A DNA stretch of 64,000 nt. Origin: a virus. Positions within the stretch are counted from its first letter, which is position 1, and each line of letters begins with the position of its first letter. The DNA lies in the IMG/VR virus record IMGVR_UViG_3300006175_000002, positions 1-64,000 of that record; one strand, 5' to 3'. The notes under the pieces were generated by a model that worked only from the letters and a program-made list of their open reading frames with translations, was not told where the DNA came from and did not search any database. Shown piece after piece: positions 22,365 to 29,386 of the stretch. The position numbers and the translations under genes are program-made.

Positions 22365-22435
22365 GCCGTCGAACGGCTTCCATGACCCGCCACGGGGGGG
22401 CGGGTTGTGGTCCCCGTTTGAAGGAGGAACGGCAC

Positions 22436-22771
22436 ATGGCTCAGGAACTTCGTTTCACCGGCGACCAGCTTGAGTACCGGGTCGGTCGGATCACCATCAC
22501 CCTCCAGTGGGTTCGGGAGGGTGCGTACAACGTCACCGGCTACCAGGGCACGCTCCGGCTGGAGAGGCTTTGCAAGTCGTGGCCCACTGAGGATGAGGCG
22601 CGCGGGTGGGCACGGATGTGTGTCGCGGACGCCCGGTTCGAGCAGAACATGCCGGCACTGTGCGGCTGCCGGGGGGTCGGTTGGATTCCCCTGGACCGCA
22701 CGTGGGCACCGTGCATGGTCTGCAACAGTCGGGGCGGGCGCATTCCGGCACCGCCGGTTGCGGCTGGCTAG
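22436..22771 (+). CDS. Hypothetical zinc-knuckle protein
   Basis: A 111-residue protein after AAGGAGGAA. N-terminal beta-strands (LEYRVGRITITLQWVREGAY) lead to a C-terminal CGCRGVGWIPLDRTWAPCMV with a further Cys, a probable zinc knuckle. The function is unknown. Confidence 0.7.
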   Translation: MAQELRFTGDQLEYRVGRITITLQWVREGAYNVTGYQGTLRLERLCKSWPTEDEARGWARMCVADARFEQNMPALCGCRGVGWIPLDRTWAPCMVCNSRGGRIPAPPVAAG

Positions 22772-22864
22772 TTCGCAGCGGGCCACGAACACGCCTTCAC
22801 GGGTGGTCGTGGCCGGCTGGATCTCAGCCAGAGAGTTGGGACCGAAGCAGGAGGAGAAACACGC
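22772..22864 (+). other. Intergenic hairpins
   Basis: An 8-bp stem GGCCACGA/TCGTGGCC (22781-22814) and a 5-bp stem GGCTG/CAGCC (22815-22829) precede the GGAGGAG site. No T-loop consensus is present. Confidence 0.4.
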
Positions 22865-23191
22865 ATGGGAATGATCAAAAAGGTGCAGGACCTGGCGGAA
22901 GGCGACCAGTTCGCTCAGAACCAGACGCTTTATCGGGTGATGGAGATTGCCGTCGGCGAAACGATAGTCGGCGTGACAACCACGTACCGCGCCGAGGCGG
23001 CACAGCAATTTTACACCGTCCATGCGACGTACGAGGTTGACACAGAGGTGTACCTGCCGAACGTCGACGCGCACAACGCTCCGCCGCAGCCGCCCGTTTC
23101 GACCGCCCGGGTGGATGACTTCCTCCGGGAGCACACGGGGCAGGCCATCCGGCGCGAGCCGGGGCACATCCCGACCCAGTTCCCTCAGTAG
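22865..23191 (+). CDS. Hypothetical protein
   Basis: A 108-residue protein after GCAGGAGGAG. It is mostly beta-like (GDQFAQNQTLYRVMEI, YTVHATYEVDTEVYLPN) with a Pro-rich segment and a short C-terminal helix (ARVDDFLREHTG). It may be a small beta-barrel; no family is recognised. Confidence 0.68.
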   Translation: MGMIKKVQDLAEGDQFAQNQTLYRVMEIAVGETIVGVTTTYRAEAAQQFYTVHATYEVDTEVYLPNVDAHNAPPQPPVSTARVDDFLREHTGQAIRREPGHIPTQFPQ

Positions 23192-23269
23192 TTCCGCACC
23201 GCACACAGCGGGGCCCCGTCCCGTACGGGCCCACGCCGTGGCAGTCCGGCCAACCGAAGGGAGCACCAC

Positions 23270-23359
23270 ATGAGCAACCAGCAGGACCAGCAGCAGCCCG
23301 CCACAACCCAGCCGGAGCCGCAACGCCCCGACGGGTACAAGGGCAAGCACCGCCGCTGA
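23270..23359 (+). CDS. 29-residue Gln/Pro-rich peptide
   Basis: The ATG follows GAAGGGAGC. The peptide (SNQQDQQQPATTQPEPQ, then DGYKGKHRR) is disordered with a basic end. It ends just before two tRNA-like elements. It is short, and its coding status is supported only by the start site and operon position. Confidence 0.42.
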   Translation: MSNQQDQQQPATTQPEPQRPDGYKGKHRR

Positions 23360-23411
23360 ACGGTTCCCGCCCCGCCGGTACCTGCATTACCTGCCCACCG
23401 GGTTACAGTGG

Positions 23412-23460
23412 GCGCTCAGTCGAGGCGAAACACAGCCGGTTCGAGTCCGGCGCTGAGCGC
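23412..23460 (+). ncRNA. tRNA-like element E5 (acceptor stem + T-arm)
   Basis: GCGCTCAGT pairs with GCTGAGCGC (9 bp, last pair U-G). A 14-nt connector (CGAGGCGAAACACA) leads to T-stem GCCGG/CCGGC with loop TTCGAGT, giving GTTCGAGTC (23439-23447). The T-arm is identical to that of E2 although the acceptor stem differs completely, so the fold appears conserved while the stem sequence covaries. Confidence 0.68.
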
Positions 23461-23462
23461 GA

Positions 23463-23529
23463 GGGAAACGCGCTTGTAGGCGTAAGCGCCGCGACGGCGG
23501 AAGCCGGGATCGACACCCGGGCGTTTCCC
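23463..23529 (+). ncRNA. tRNA-like element E6 (mini-cloverleaf)
   Basis: A 9-bp perfect acceptor-like stem GGGAAACGC/GCGTTTCCC. Inside it lie a 4-bp D-arm-like hairpin (GCTT, loop GTAGGCGT, AAGC), a 4-bp hairpin with a 3-nt loop (GCCG CGA CGGC) in the anticodon-arm position, and a 5-bp T-stem CCGGG/CCCGG with 7-nt loop ATCGACA. It is 67 nt, with no usable anticodon loop and no encoded CCA. It lies 2 bases after E5. Confidence 0.6.
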
Positions 23530-23608
23530 CCCTCACCTCTCCTTCTCCGAAATCGTCAAGCCACGTCCGCGGGGGACGTTACTCGACGTCCACGAGAGGA
23601 GAACCACA

Positions 23609-23785
23609 ATGGGTGACGTAGTGACGATGTCGACGGTGAACACGCTTTCCCCGATGTCCCCGTTCGACCACGCACCAATCATCCTTACCGGAATCCACCT
23701 GCGCAACGACGCGGTCATCGAGCCGCACGAGCGGTGCGAGTTCCTCAACACCCCGTGCGACCAGCCGGAGTGCCCGGCGCTCTGA
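23609..23785 (+). CDS. Hypothetical 58-residue protein
   Basis: The ATG follows GAGAGGAGAA. The peptide contains PFDHAPIILTGIHLRNDAVI and a C-terminal CEFLNTPCDQPECPAL with three cysteines. It is placed after the tandem tRNA-like elements E5 and E6. The function is unknown. Confidence 0.6.
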   Translation: MGDVVTMSTVNTLSPMSPFDHAPIILTGIHLRNDAVIEPHERCEFLNTPCDQPECPAL

Positions 23786-23874
23786 GCACCGCCCATGGCC
23801 GACCGTCCCCCACCCCGGGGCCGGTCGACCGTGGGCCCCGCTCAGGGGAACCTACTAGCTCCGAGGAGGAGCCC

Positions 23875-24867
23875 ATGTACCAGCACCGTTTCACCAGGAT
23901 GCGCGTCAACGCGGCACCGGCGAACGTCATCGGTGCCGTGTTCTACGCAACAGTCGCGGTCATCGCCCTGGCTGGCCAGACCACATCCGCCACCGAATGG
24001 CTCCGGTGGCCCGTCCTGTTCGCAGCGCCCGCCGTGGCGGCGCTCGAACTCGGCGGTATCGCCTTGACCGCCCACGCCGACGTACGCCGCCGGATGGGTG
24101 AACGCGCCGTCGCCGCCCGGATCATGTCCGCCGCGGTGGCCGCGTTCGCGGTTGTCTTCAACTGGGTCGGTCACGCCGACCACCGCCAGGGCGTGTTCTT
24201 CGCCGGCATGTCAGCCCTCGGCTACGGGGTCTGGCTCATCAACGCCGGTGCCCGCCGCCGGGACCAGATGCGTTCCGACGGCACGCTTTCCCCCGTCGCC
24301 CCGGTCTACGGCTGGGTGCGGTGGGTGCGTCACCCGCTGCACACGTGGCAGGCCCGCGCGCTCGCGCTGGCCACCCCGCAGCTGGGGTTGTACGGCTCGC
24401 TGACGCAGGCCACCGCGGACACGCGGCGGGCGCGTCGTGAGGCAACGATCGCCGCGATCCTTCACCGGAAGCTGAAGGCGGCGAAGGACCCGCTGACCGC
24501 TGAGCTGGCGGTGACCGTGTTCGATCTCGACGAGATCGCGGCGCGGTTGACTGCGGGGGCTGACTACGCCGGGCTGACCGCGATGATCGCGGCTGACCTG
24601 ACGCCGACGGCCCTGGTCCAGCGGGAGGAGGAGGTGGCGCCGGTCGTGGTGCGGCCGGTGGCGGTGTCTGCGCCGGTGACCCGGCCGGAGACGCTGCCGG
24701 TGATGCCGACGCCGGTGCACCCGGTCGCGGCGATCCAGGCCACCACCGCTCCGGCTCCGGTGAGCCCCGCCCCGGTGCATGTGTCGCGTGCCCCGATGGC
24801 GCGGCGGCCGGTGAAGTCGTTGCAGCCGTTCAAGTCGCCGCTGACGGGTAACCAGATCGGCGGGTAA
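23875..24867 (+). CDS. DUF2637-like membrane protein
   Basis: A 330-residue protein after GAGGAGGAG. Four membrane helices are predicted: about residues 17-35 (ANVIGAVFYATVAVIALAG), 45-65 (WPVLFAAPAVAALELGGIAL), 80-97 (SAAVAAFAVVFNWVG) and 104-122 (GVFFAGMSALGYGVWLI). A cytoplasmic helical region and a Pro/Val-rich tail follow. The order recalls DUF2637/Spd-type proteins of actinobacterial plasmids and integrative elements. It is the last gene before the terminator. Confidence 0.72.
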   Translation: MYQHRFTRMRVNAAPANVIGAVFYATVAVIALAGQTTSATEWLRWPVLFAAPAVAALELGGIALTAHADVRRRMGERAVAARIMSAAVAAFAVVFNWVGHADHRQGVFFAGMSALGYGVWLINAGARRRDQMRSDGTLSPVAPVYGWVRWVRHPLHTWQARALALATPQLGLYGSLTQATADTRRARREATIAAILHRKLKAAKDPLTAELAVTVFDLDEIAARLTAGADYAGLTAMIAADLTPTALVQREEEVAPVVVRPVAVSAPVTRPETLPVMPTPVHPVAAIQATTAPAPVSPAPVHVSRAPMARRPVKSLQPFKSPLTGNQIGG

Positions 24868-24869
24868 GA

Positions 24870-24924
24870 CGCAGAGAGAGGCCCGACGGCCCGGAGTGAT
24901 CCGGTGCCGTCGGGCCTTTCTGCG
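24870..24924. terminator. Bidirectional terminator
   Basis: A 12-bp stem AGGCCCGACGGC/GCCGTCGGGCCT, an inner CCGG/CCGG stem with loop AGTGAT and outer CGCAGA/TCTGCG pairing. TTTCTGCGTTT follows on the + strand, and a TCTCTCTGCG run on the - strand. It separates convergent transcription units ending at 24867 and 24958. Confidence 0.82.
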
Positions 24925-24957
24925 TTTCTAGGGTGGTGCGCGAACTATGCCGGCGTG

Positions 24958-26244
24958 TTAGCTCCCTGAACGGGTCGGTAGAAGCGGTGTCCCGTCATCC
25001 CAGATGTTGCCTGACCACACGCTGCCCGGCTGGCTCGGATCCCAGTCGGCGACCGCACCCCAATAGGCGCAGGCCCGGATACTGCCGTTACCCGGGTCGC
25101 CGATGGCGGTGCCGTGTTGCATCACGTTGCCCGTGAACACGAGGTGATCGCCTGGGCCGCCCGGCTTTCCCGCCGTTGACCCGCCGTAGATGCAGTACGA
25201 CTCGGCGTCCTGCGGCCTGCCGGCGGCGTCCAGGTAGGTTGCCGACACCACAAGGTTGTTGTTGAAGGTGTAGTACCGCACCGGGCCGAAGTCGCCGAAC
25301 AGGTTGATCGCCCCGGAGCAGGACGACTCGCCGCCGCCGACGCTGGTCGGTACCAGGTCGCAGACGATGGTGTTGTGCTGGATCAGGCTCGGCGTGGTGG
25401 ACGACCCGCCCCCGTTGGACAGGAACCCGCCGAAGTGCTGGTCGGCCTTGTTCGGGTCGTGGACCTGGCCGTGCAGCCAGGAGTCCTTGACCACGCACAG
25501 GTCCACGCAGCCGACGGCGGTCTGTCCACCGTGGATGTTGCTGCGGAGCACCGTGAAGTTGGTGTGCCAGACGGCCGGGTTCTGCTCGGCGCCGGCGCTG
25601 ACCTCGGAGTCGGTCAGGGTGAACGAGTGCGCGTCCGTCTCGTCGTCGCCGATCGACCCGAGGATCAGCGACCGGGAGATCTTCACGCCGCTGGTGGTGA
25701 TGTGCAGGTCGCAGTTGACCGTCTTCGCGTCGATGACGGTACCGGCCACCGTGATCGTGCACGGCCCGGTGTATGCGGTGAGCTGCGTACCCGCCGGGAC
25801 GCCGGTGTTCGACGCGTCCGGGAACCCGCCGCTGGTTGGCGACGGACTCGGGCTCGGTGTCGGGCTGGGCCCGATCGTGGTCGGCGCAGGCGTGGGGCTC
25901 GGGCTGGCCGAGGTGGGCACCACCGTCGGGGTCGGCGCCCCGGTCGGTGACGCCGACGGCGACGGTGTTGGGCCGGGTGTGCGGGACAGGTCCGCGATTG
26001 CCCGCTGCGCGTCGGTGATGCAGTTCTGCGCCCGCTGCCGGGCTCCGGCGTCGAACGCGTCGTGCAACTCGACCTGACAGAGAGCGAGCTGGTTACGGGC
26101 GAAGGCGAGGATATCGCTGGTACTGACCGCCGCCGCGACGGGTGCGGATGTGGGCTTGACGGTGGCCGCTGCTGCCCCTGTCGCAACGAGCAGGGCTGCT
26201 GCCGCCAGCGCGGCCACTGCTCTACCAGACTTGATGATCGACAT
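24958..26244 (-). CDS. Secreted beta-helix-like protein
   Basis: A 428-residue protein with a signal peptide (KSGRAVAALAAAALLVATGA, likely cut after AAA), a helical segment, a long Pro/Ser/Thr linker (about residues 85-140) and a C-terminal domain of about 280 residues. That domain has repeated short beta stretches (VKISRSLILGSIG, FTVLRSNIHGGQTA, LIQHNTIVCDLV, YTFNNNLVVSATY, LVFTGNVMQHGT) typical of right-handed parallel beta-helices such as polysaccharide lyases. It probably acts on extracellular glycans; catalytic residues were not assigned. GAAGGAGGC precedes the ATG. It is the last gene of the leftward virion/lysis region. Confidence 0.78.
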   Translation of the reverse strand: MSIIKSGRAVAALAAAALLVATGAAAATVKPTSAPVAAAVSTSDILAFARNQLALCQVELHDAFDAGARQRAQNCITDAQRAIADLSRTPGPTPSPSASPTGAPTPTVVPTSASPSPTPAPTTIGPSPTPSPSPSPTSGGFPDASNTGVPAGTQLTAYTGPCTITVAGTVIDAKTVNCDLHITTSGVKISRSLILGSIGDDETDAHSFTLTDSEVSAGAEQNPAVWHTNFTVLRSNIHGGQTAVGCVDLCVVKDSWLHGQVHDPNKADQHFGGFLSNGGGSSTTPSLIQHNTIVCDLVPTSVGGGESSCSGAINLFGDFGPVRYYTFNNNLVVSATYLDAAGRPQDAESYCIYGGSTAGKPGGPGDHLVFTGNVMQHGTAIGDPGNGSIRACAYWGAVADWDPSQPGSVWSGNIWDDGTPLLPTRSGS

Positions 26245-26408
26245 TATGCCTCCTTCGAGGGCTGTGTTGCCGACCCGACAACGAATGTGCTCGTGACCGT
26301 GGTGGTCACCTGCGCCGTGGTCGTTGTGGTTGTTGCTGCCGTGCCCCCGTTGATGATCCACGTTGCCGCACGCTCAGGCGGCTCCGCTGCTGCTACTAGT
26401 GTCTTCAC
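26244..26408 (-). CDS. Thr-rich 54-residue protein
   Basis: The GTG overlaps the upstream stop (GTGA) and the TAA overlaps the next ATG (TAATG), so it is embedded in a translational chain. The composition is Thr/Ala/Val rich (TAATTTTTTAQVTTTVTST), probably a beta or disordered segment. The function is unknown; it may be a structural or coupling peptide. Confidence 0.6.
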   Translation of the reverse strand: MKTLVAAAEPPERAATWIINGGTAATTTTTTAQVTTTVTSTFVVGSATQPSKEA

Positions 26409-26734
26409 TCGACCGGCGCCTCCGGCACTCTCGGCTGTACCTGGGTGATCGTGTTCGCCGCTGAGTGCGCCGGCCCGGCGGCCGGCCGCGGGTACCGTTG
26501 CGCCGACTCGACCAGCACTGTTGTTGTCGGTGGTACCGGCAGCGGCGGCAGCGGGTCACTGCTGTTCGGGGTGGCGTAGGTGTGCAGGAACGCCGCCGCC
26601 CCGAACCCGATGAGGTACAGCCACTCCCACGACCGTGGCGCCCGCTGCCCCGCCAGGACGATGGTGAGCATCACTCCGATCGCCGCGTACACCCCGGCGA
26701 CCACAGCCTTATTGATTCTGTCGATGGAGCCCAT
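26405..26734 (-). CDS. Holin-like membrane protein
   Basis: A 109-residue protein with two membrane helices (VVAGVYAAIGVMLTIVLA and WLYLIGFGAAAFLHTYA) followed by a Pro-rich soluble tail. Size, two-TM topology and position behind the endolysin suggest a holin or holin partner. Confidence 0.66.
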   Translation of the reverse strand: MGSIDRINKAVVAGVYAAIGVMLTIVLAGQRAPRSWEWLYLIGFGAAAFLHTYATPNSSDPLPPLPVPPTTTVLVESAQRYPRPAAGPAHSAANTITQVQPRVPEAPVE

Positions 26735-27056
26735 TCACGTTCTCACTTTCCGGTGGTGCCGGTGGTGGGGAGTATTGCAGGAGTAGCGCGAACCGCCACC
26801 AGATGACACTGTCCATGGCCCCGAACACCAGGGCGTAGACCGGCAGCGGTAGCTTCACGTTGAACCCGAGCAGGAGAAGCGAAAGCATCTCTACGCCGGT
26901 GAAGAGGCTGAACAGCCACAGGTGCCAGGCCATCACCCGGTCCCGGTGGTCCTTGACCCGATTCGGGTTACCGAACCCGGCGAGGAAAAACGCGATACCC
27001 AGGACCGATGTGACGATCTCGCCGAGGATCAACGCGGTGACCAACCGGTCCGTCAT
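26709..27056 (-). CDS. Membrane protein of the lysis cassette
   Basis: A 115-residue protein with three to four hydrophobic helices (TALILGEIVTSVLGIAFFLA, MAWHLWLFSLFTGVEMLSLL, LPVYALVFGAMDSVIWW). The ATG forms ATGA with the upstream stop. It could be a second holin or an accessory lysis protein. Confidence 0.7.
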   Translation of the reverse strand: MTDRLVTALILGEIVTSVLGIAFFLAGFGNPNRVKDHRDRVMAWHLWLFSLFTGVEMLSLLLLGFNVKLPLPVYALVFGAMDSVIWWRFALLLQYSPPPAPPESENVNGLHRQNQ

Positions 27057-27256
27057 GCGTGCCTCCCCCGTAGCGCCTGCTCTGCTGCCCTGGTAAACGC
27101 GTCGGTGCGTCTCATGGCTTCCTGGCCGGCGAGCGTGATGTCTTCCACCCGCTTCTGTCGGTCGCGGGCGTCGTCGAGTTGCTGCTGTGCCACCTGGGCC
27201 GCTTCGTCGGCGCTTCCGTTGGGGGGACGACGCCAGATCCGCAGCCACGACCACAT
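27053..27256 (-). CDS. Small coiled-coil protein (DUF7620-like)
   Basis: A 67-residue protein with a Trp/Arg-rich N-terminus (WSWLRIWRRPPNG), then one long helix (EAAQVAQQQLDDARDRQKRV ... AEQALRGRHA). It resembles the small DUF7620-type proteins found in actinophage lysis regions. The function is unknown. Confidence 0.68.
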   Translation of the reverse strand: MWSWLRIWRRPPNGSADEAAQVAQQQLDDARDRQKRVEDITLAGQEAMRRTDAFTRAAEQALRGRHA

Positions 27257-27618
27257 CAGACGTTCTCCCTACGTGCAGATGTCGAGGTGGACGCGATCAG
27301 TGTGCGTACGAGCTGTTCCGTATCGCGTTGCGCCTCGATCAGTTTGTCGACGGTCGCTGCGAGCCGGTCAGTCTGCTCGGCGTTGATCTTGTTTGCGGCG
27401 ATCGCCGTTTCAGCGGTGTCTTTCCACCCGAGGAGATCCTTACGCATCTGTAGGTAGAGGTAGCGGGGCACGAGCAGCCCCGTCATCACCGCTATGACCA
27501 GCAAAGTTCCGAGGCCGCCTTGGAGTAGCCATGTGGGTACCGGTGATCCGTCGAAGACGTCCGCCGCCCAGTCCATAGCCCCCCGCGTGGCCAGTCCAGA
27601 GACGAGGAACAGGATCAC
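27256..27618 (-). CDS. Holin-like protein with coiled coil
   Basis: A 120-residue protein with a weakly hydrophobic N-terminal stretch, a strong membrane helix (GGLGTLLVIAVMTGLLVP) and a C-terminal coiled coil (TAIAANKINAEQTDRLAATV). It overlaps the endolysin stop. The topology fits a holin or spanin-like anchor. Confidence 0.7.
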   Translation of the reverse strand: MILFLVSGLATRGAMDWAADVFDGSPVPTWLLQGGLGTLLVIAVMTGLLVPRYLYLQMRKDLLGWKDTAETAIAANKINAEQTDRLAATVDKLIEAQRDTEQLVRTLIASTSTSARRENV

Positions 27619-28433
27619 GTCCCGAGACGGGCACGCTCCCGCGCGTCCGCCTCATCGCAGACCGCCTTAGCGATGTCAGGCAGCGTCGGAATCGCGGCCA
27701 GCACGGCAGTCGTGAACGCGGCCATCTGCGCGTCGGTGGGCGTCAACGTACCGACCGCGGCGATCGCCGCCGCGAGGTGGTTCACCTCTCCCCTGTTCGG
27801 GCCGCCGGCCACGTCGTGGTTGAACAGCAACGCCTCAACGCGCCACGCCTGCACCAAGGCGTCATTGTCGCTTAGTGCCATGTTGTCCCCTCCATTGATG
27901 ATGTTGGCGGCTTTCGTGATGATGAGTGTTTTCTGCGCCACGATCGCCGGGCCAGGGCAGTCGGAGTGCCCCCACGTCGGCCCGGTCCACGTGTCGGTCG
28001 GCACACTATGCCCGTTGGTGCCCATCGAGTGGTGCCCCAACCCCTTACCGAGCGGGCTCGTGGCCACCTGAAGTGGTGTGCCGTACAACTGGTGTGCCCG
28101 AGCCAGCAGCCGCGCGTTCGCGTCGACCTGCGCGTCGGTAAGCGCGTGCGGGGTGAACCCTTCGTTCTCGACGCTGATCCAATGCCCGTTCCCGTTCTGC
28201 TGCGTCCACGCCGTGTGGCTGTTAGCCGGCACGACCTGGGCGATACGACCGTCCTTGGCCACCACGAAGTGGCTGGACACCTCAGCAGCCGGGTTGTGCT
28301 GCCACTCGATCGTGCCCTCGTAGGAGCCCTCGGCGATGTGAAGCACCACGCCGCGGTGCTCATCCATCGGACCACCCTCGTTGACGGTCGGGCCGCGCCA
28401 CACCGCAAGGTCGGTCCAGATGTCGGCACTCAC
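27615..28433 (-). CDS. Endolysin: N-acetylmuramoyl-L-alanine amidase
   Basis: A 272-residue protein. The N-terminal amidase_2 (PGRP-like) domain has zinc ligands in RGVVLHIAEGSYEG (His), GHHSMGTNGHS and WGHSDCPGP (His, Cys), with SVENEG in the middle. It should cleave the bond between muramic acid and the stem peptide in host cell walls. The C-terminal 80 residues are helical and unassigned, perhaps cell-wall targeting. It is adjacent to the holin-like genes. Confidence 0.9.
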   Translation of the reverse strand: MSADIWTDLAVWRGPTVNEGGPMDEHRGVVLHIAEGSYEGTIEWQHNPAAEVSSHFVVAKDGRIAQVVPANSHTAWTQQNGNGHWISVENEGFTPHALTDAQVDANARLLARAHQLYGTPLQVATSPLGKGLGHHSMGTNGHSVPTDTWTGPTWGHSDCPGPAIVAQKTLIITKAANIINGGDNMALSDNDALVQAWRVEALLFNHDVAGGPNRGEVNHLAAAIAAVGTLTPTDAQMAAFTTAVLAAIPTLPDIAKAVCDEADARERARLGT

Positions 28434-28792
28434 GGCGTGTATCCGGGAATCGGCGGTAACGTTGCCGTGTCCTGGTTGACTCGACGCGCCATCAGCGACG
28501 GGTGCGGCTCACCCGGGCTCGACGACACATCCCACCCGGCCGTGTCCACCCAGTCCTCGGGGAACGACAGGCTCGCCTCGAGCGCGTCCAGGACCGTCCC
28601 CAACGCCATCGCGTTCGCCGTCGACGTCGCCGACGCGGTCGCTTCGGTGACGTTCCGGTTCGGGTCCTCCGCCAACATCGCGTCGATCAGCGGTTGCACC
28701 AGCGGCGGCGCCAACTGGTCAATCGCCGGCTGGACCTGGTACAGGTACGGGCCGTCCGGGGTCACCAGGATCGCCCACAGTGGATCTGCCAT
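28430..28792 (-). CDS. Minor structural protein (predicted)
   Basis: A 120-residue protein between a fibre-like protein and the endolysin. DPLWAILVTPDGPYLYQV at the N-terminus and a low-complexity helical middle are seen. No family is recognised; the position suggests a tail-associated protein. Confidence 0.62.
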   Translation of the reverse strand: MADPLWAILVTPDGPYLYQVQPAIDQLAPPLVQPLIDAMLAEDPNRNVTEATASATSTANAMALGTVLDALEASLSFPEDWVDTAGWDVSSSPGEPHPSLMARRVNQDTATLPPIPGYTP

Positions 28793-28805
28793 GCTTCTCC
28801 TCCTA

Positions 28806-29342
28806 CTAGTTCGACTGCCACACCCCGTCGCAGGATGGTTGCTGCTCAGCGGTCACAGACAGGTTCAGCGTGCCGCCGCCCTCGAAGAACGCTTGAATCT
28901 CGACGTAGTCGTTGACGTTGAGGAACAGCAGCGTGTTGCGGCCCGTCAGGGCGCCTGAGCTGGTCGACGACGATTGGAACTGGTTCGCGGTGCCGTTGAG
29001 TACGGTGCCGTTGACGGAGAACCGGACACCACGCCGCCCGGCCGGGGTAGCGAGGCTACTGAACCCGACACCACCACCGAACATGTACCAACCCGGGTAC
29101 ACGGCGGTGAACCGGGTCGCGTTCGTCACGGTCGAATGCATGCCGGTCGAGTCGACGTCCTCAGTGTCGAACGTGACCGCCTGGTACGACGCCGACGTAA
29201 GGGACTGCGCCGACGTTTGCCGGCACCGCACAATCGCTCGGGCGAGTAACCACCCGATCGGGCCGTTGATGTTCGTGTTGAAGTAGGAGGCTAAGACCAC
29301 CTCACCCGCGACAAACGAACGGGTTACGGGAACTGCCGTCAA
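28806..29342 (-). CDS. C1q/TNF-like tail fibre or adhesin
   Basis: A 178-residue, beta-rich protein. SASYQAVTFDTEDVDSTGMH, YPGWYMFGGGVGFSSLATPA, RRGVRFSVNGTVLNGTANQ and NTLLFLNVNDYVEIQAFFEG are typical of jelly-roll C1q/TNF-like receptor-binding heads. It probably trimerises at the tail tip and binds the host surface. Confidence 0.75.
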   Translation of the reverse strand: MTAVPVTRSFVAGEVVLASYFNTNINGPIGWLLARAIVRCRQTSAQSLTSASYQAVTFDTEDVDSTGMHSTVTNATRFTAVYPGWYMFGGGVGFSSLATPAGRRGVRFSVNGTVLNGTANQFQSSSTSSGALTGRNTLLFLNVNDYVEIQAFFEGGGTLNLSVTAEQQPSCDGVWQSN

Positions 29343-29373
29343 TGCGGCTCACCTCCTTCGGACGCGTGTGTGA

Positions 29374-29386
29374 TAACCTCGCCTGC
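29374..29386 (+). promoter_or_regulatory. Leaderless extended -10 promoter for HNH gene
   Basis: TGATAACCT (TGn plus TAACCT at 29374-29379), then exactly 7 bases to the GTG at 29387. There is no ribosome binding site. Confidence 0.62.

Noticed and set aside
19731-23529. E0-E7 interpreted as ordinary tRNA genes
   Set aside because: They are 44-67 nt, lack an anticodon arm with a 7-nt loop, lack an encoded CCA, and sit flush against ribosome binding sites. They are better treated as tRNA-like elements.
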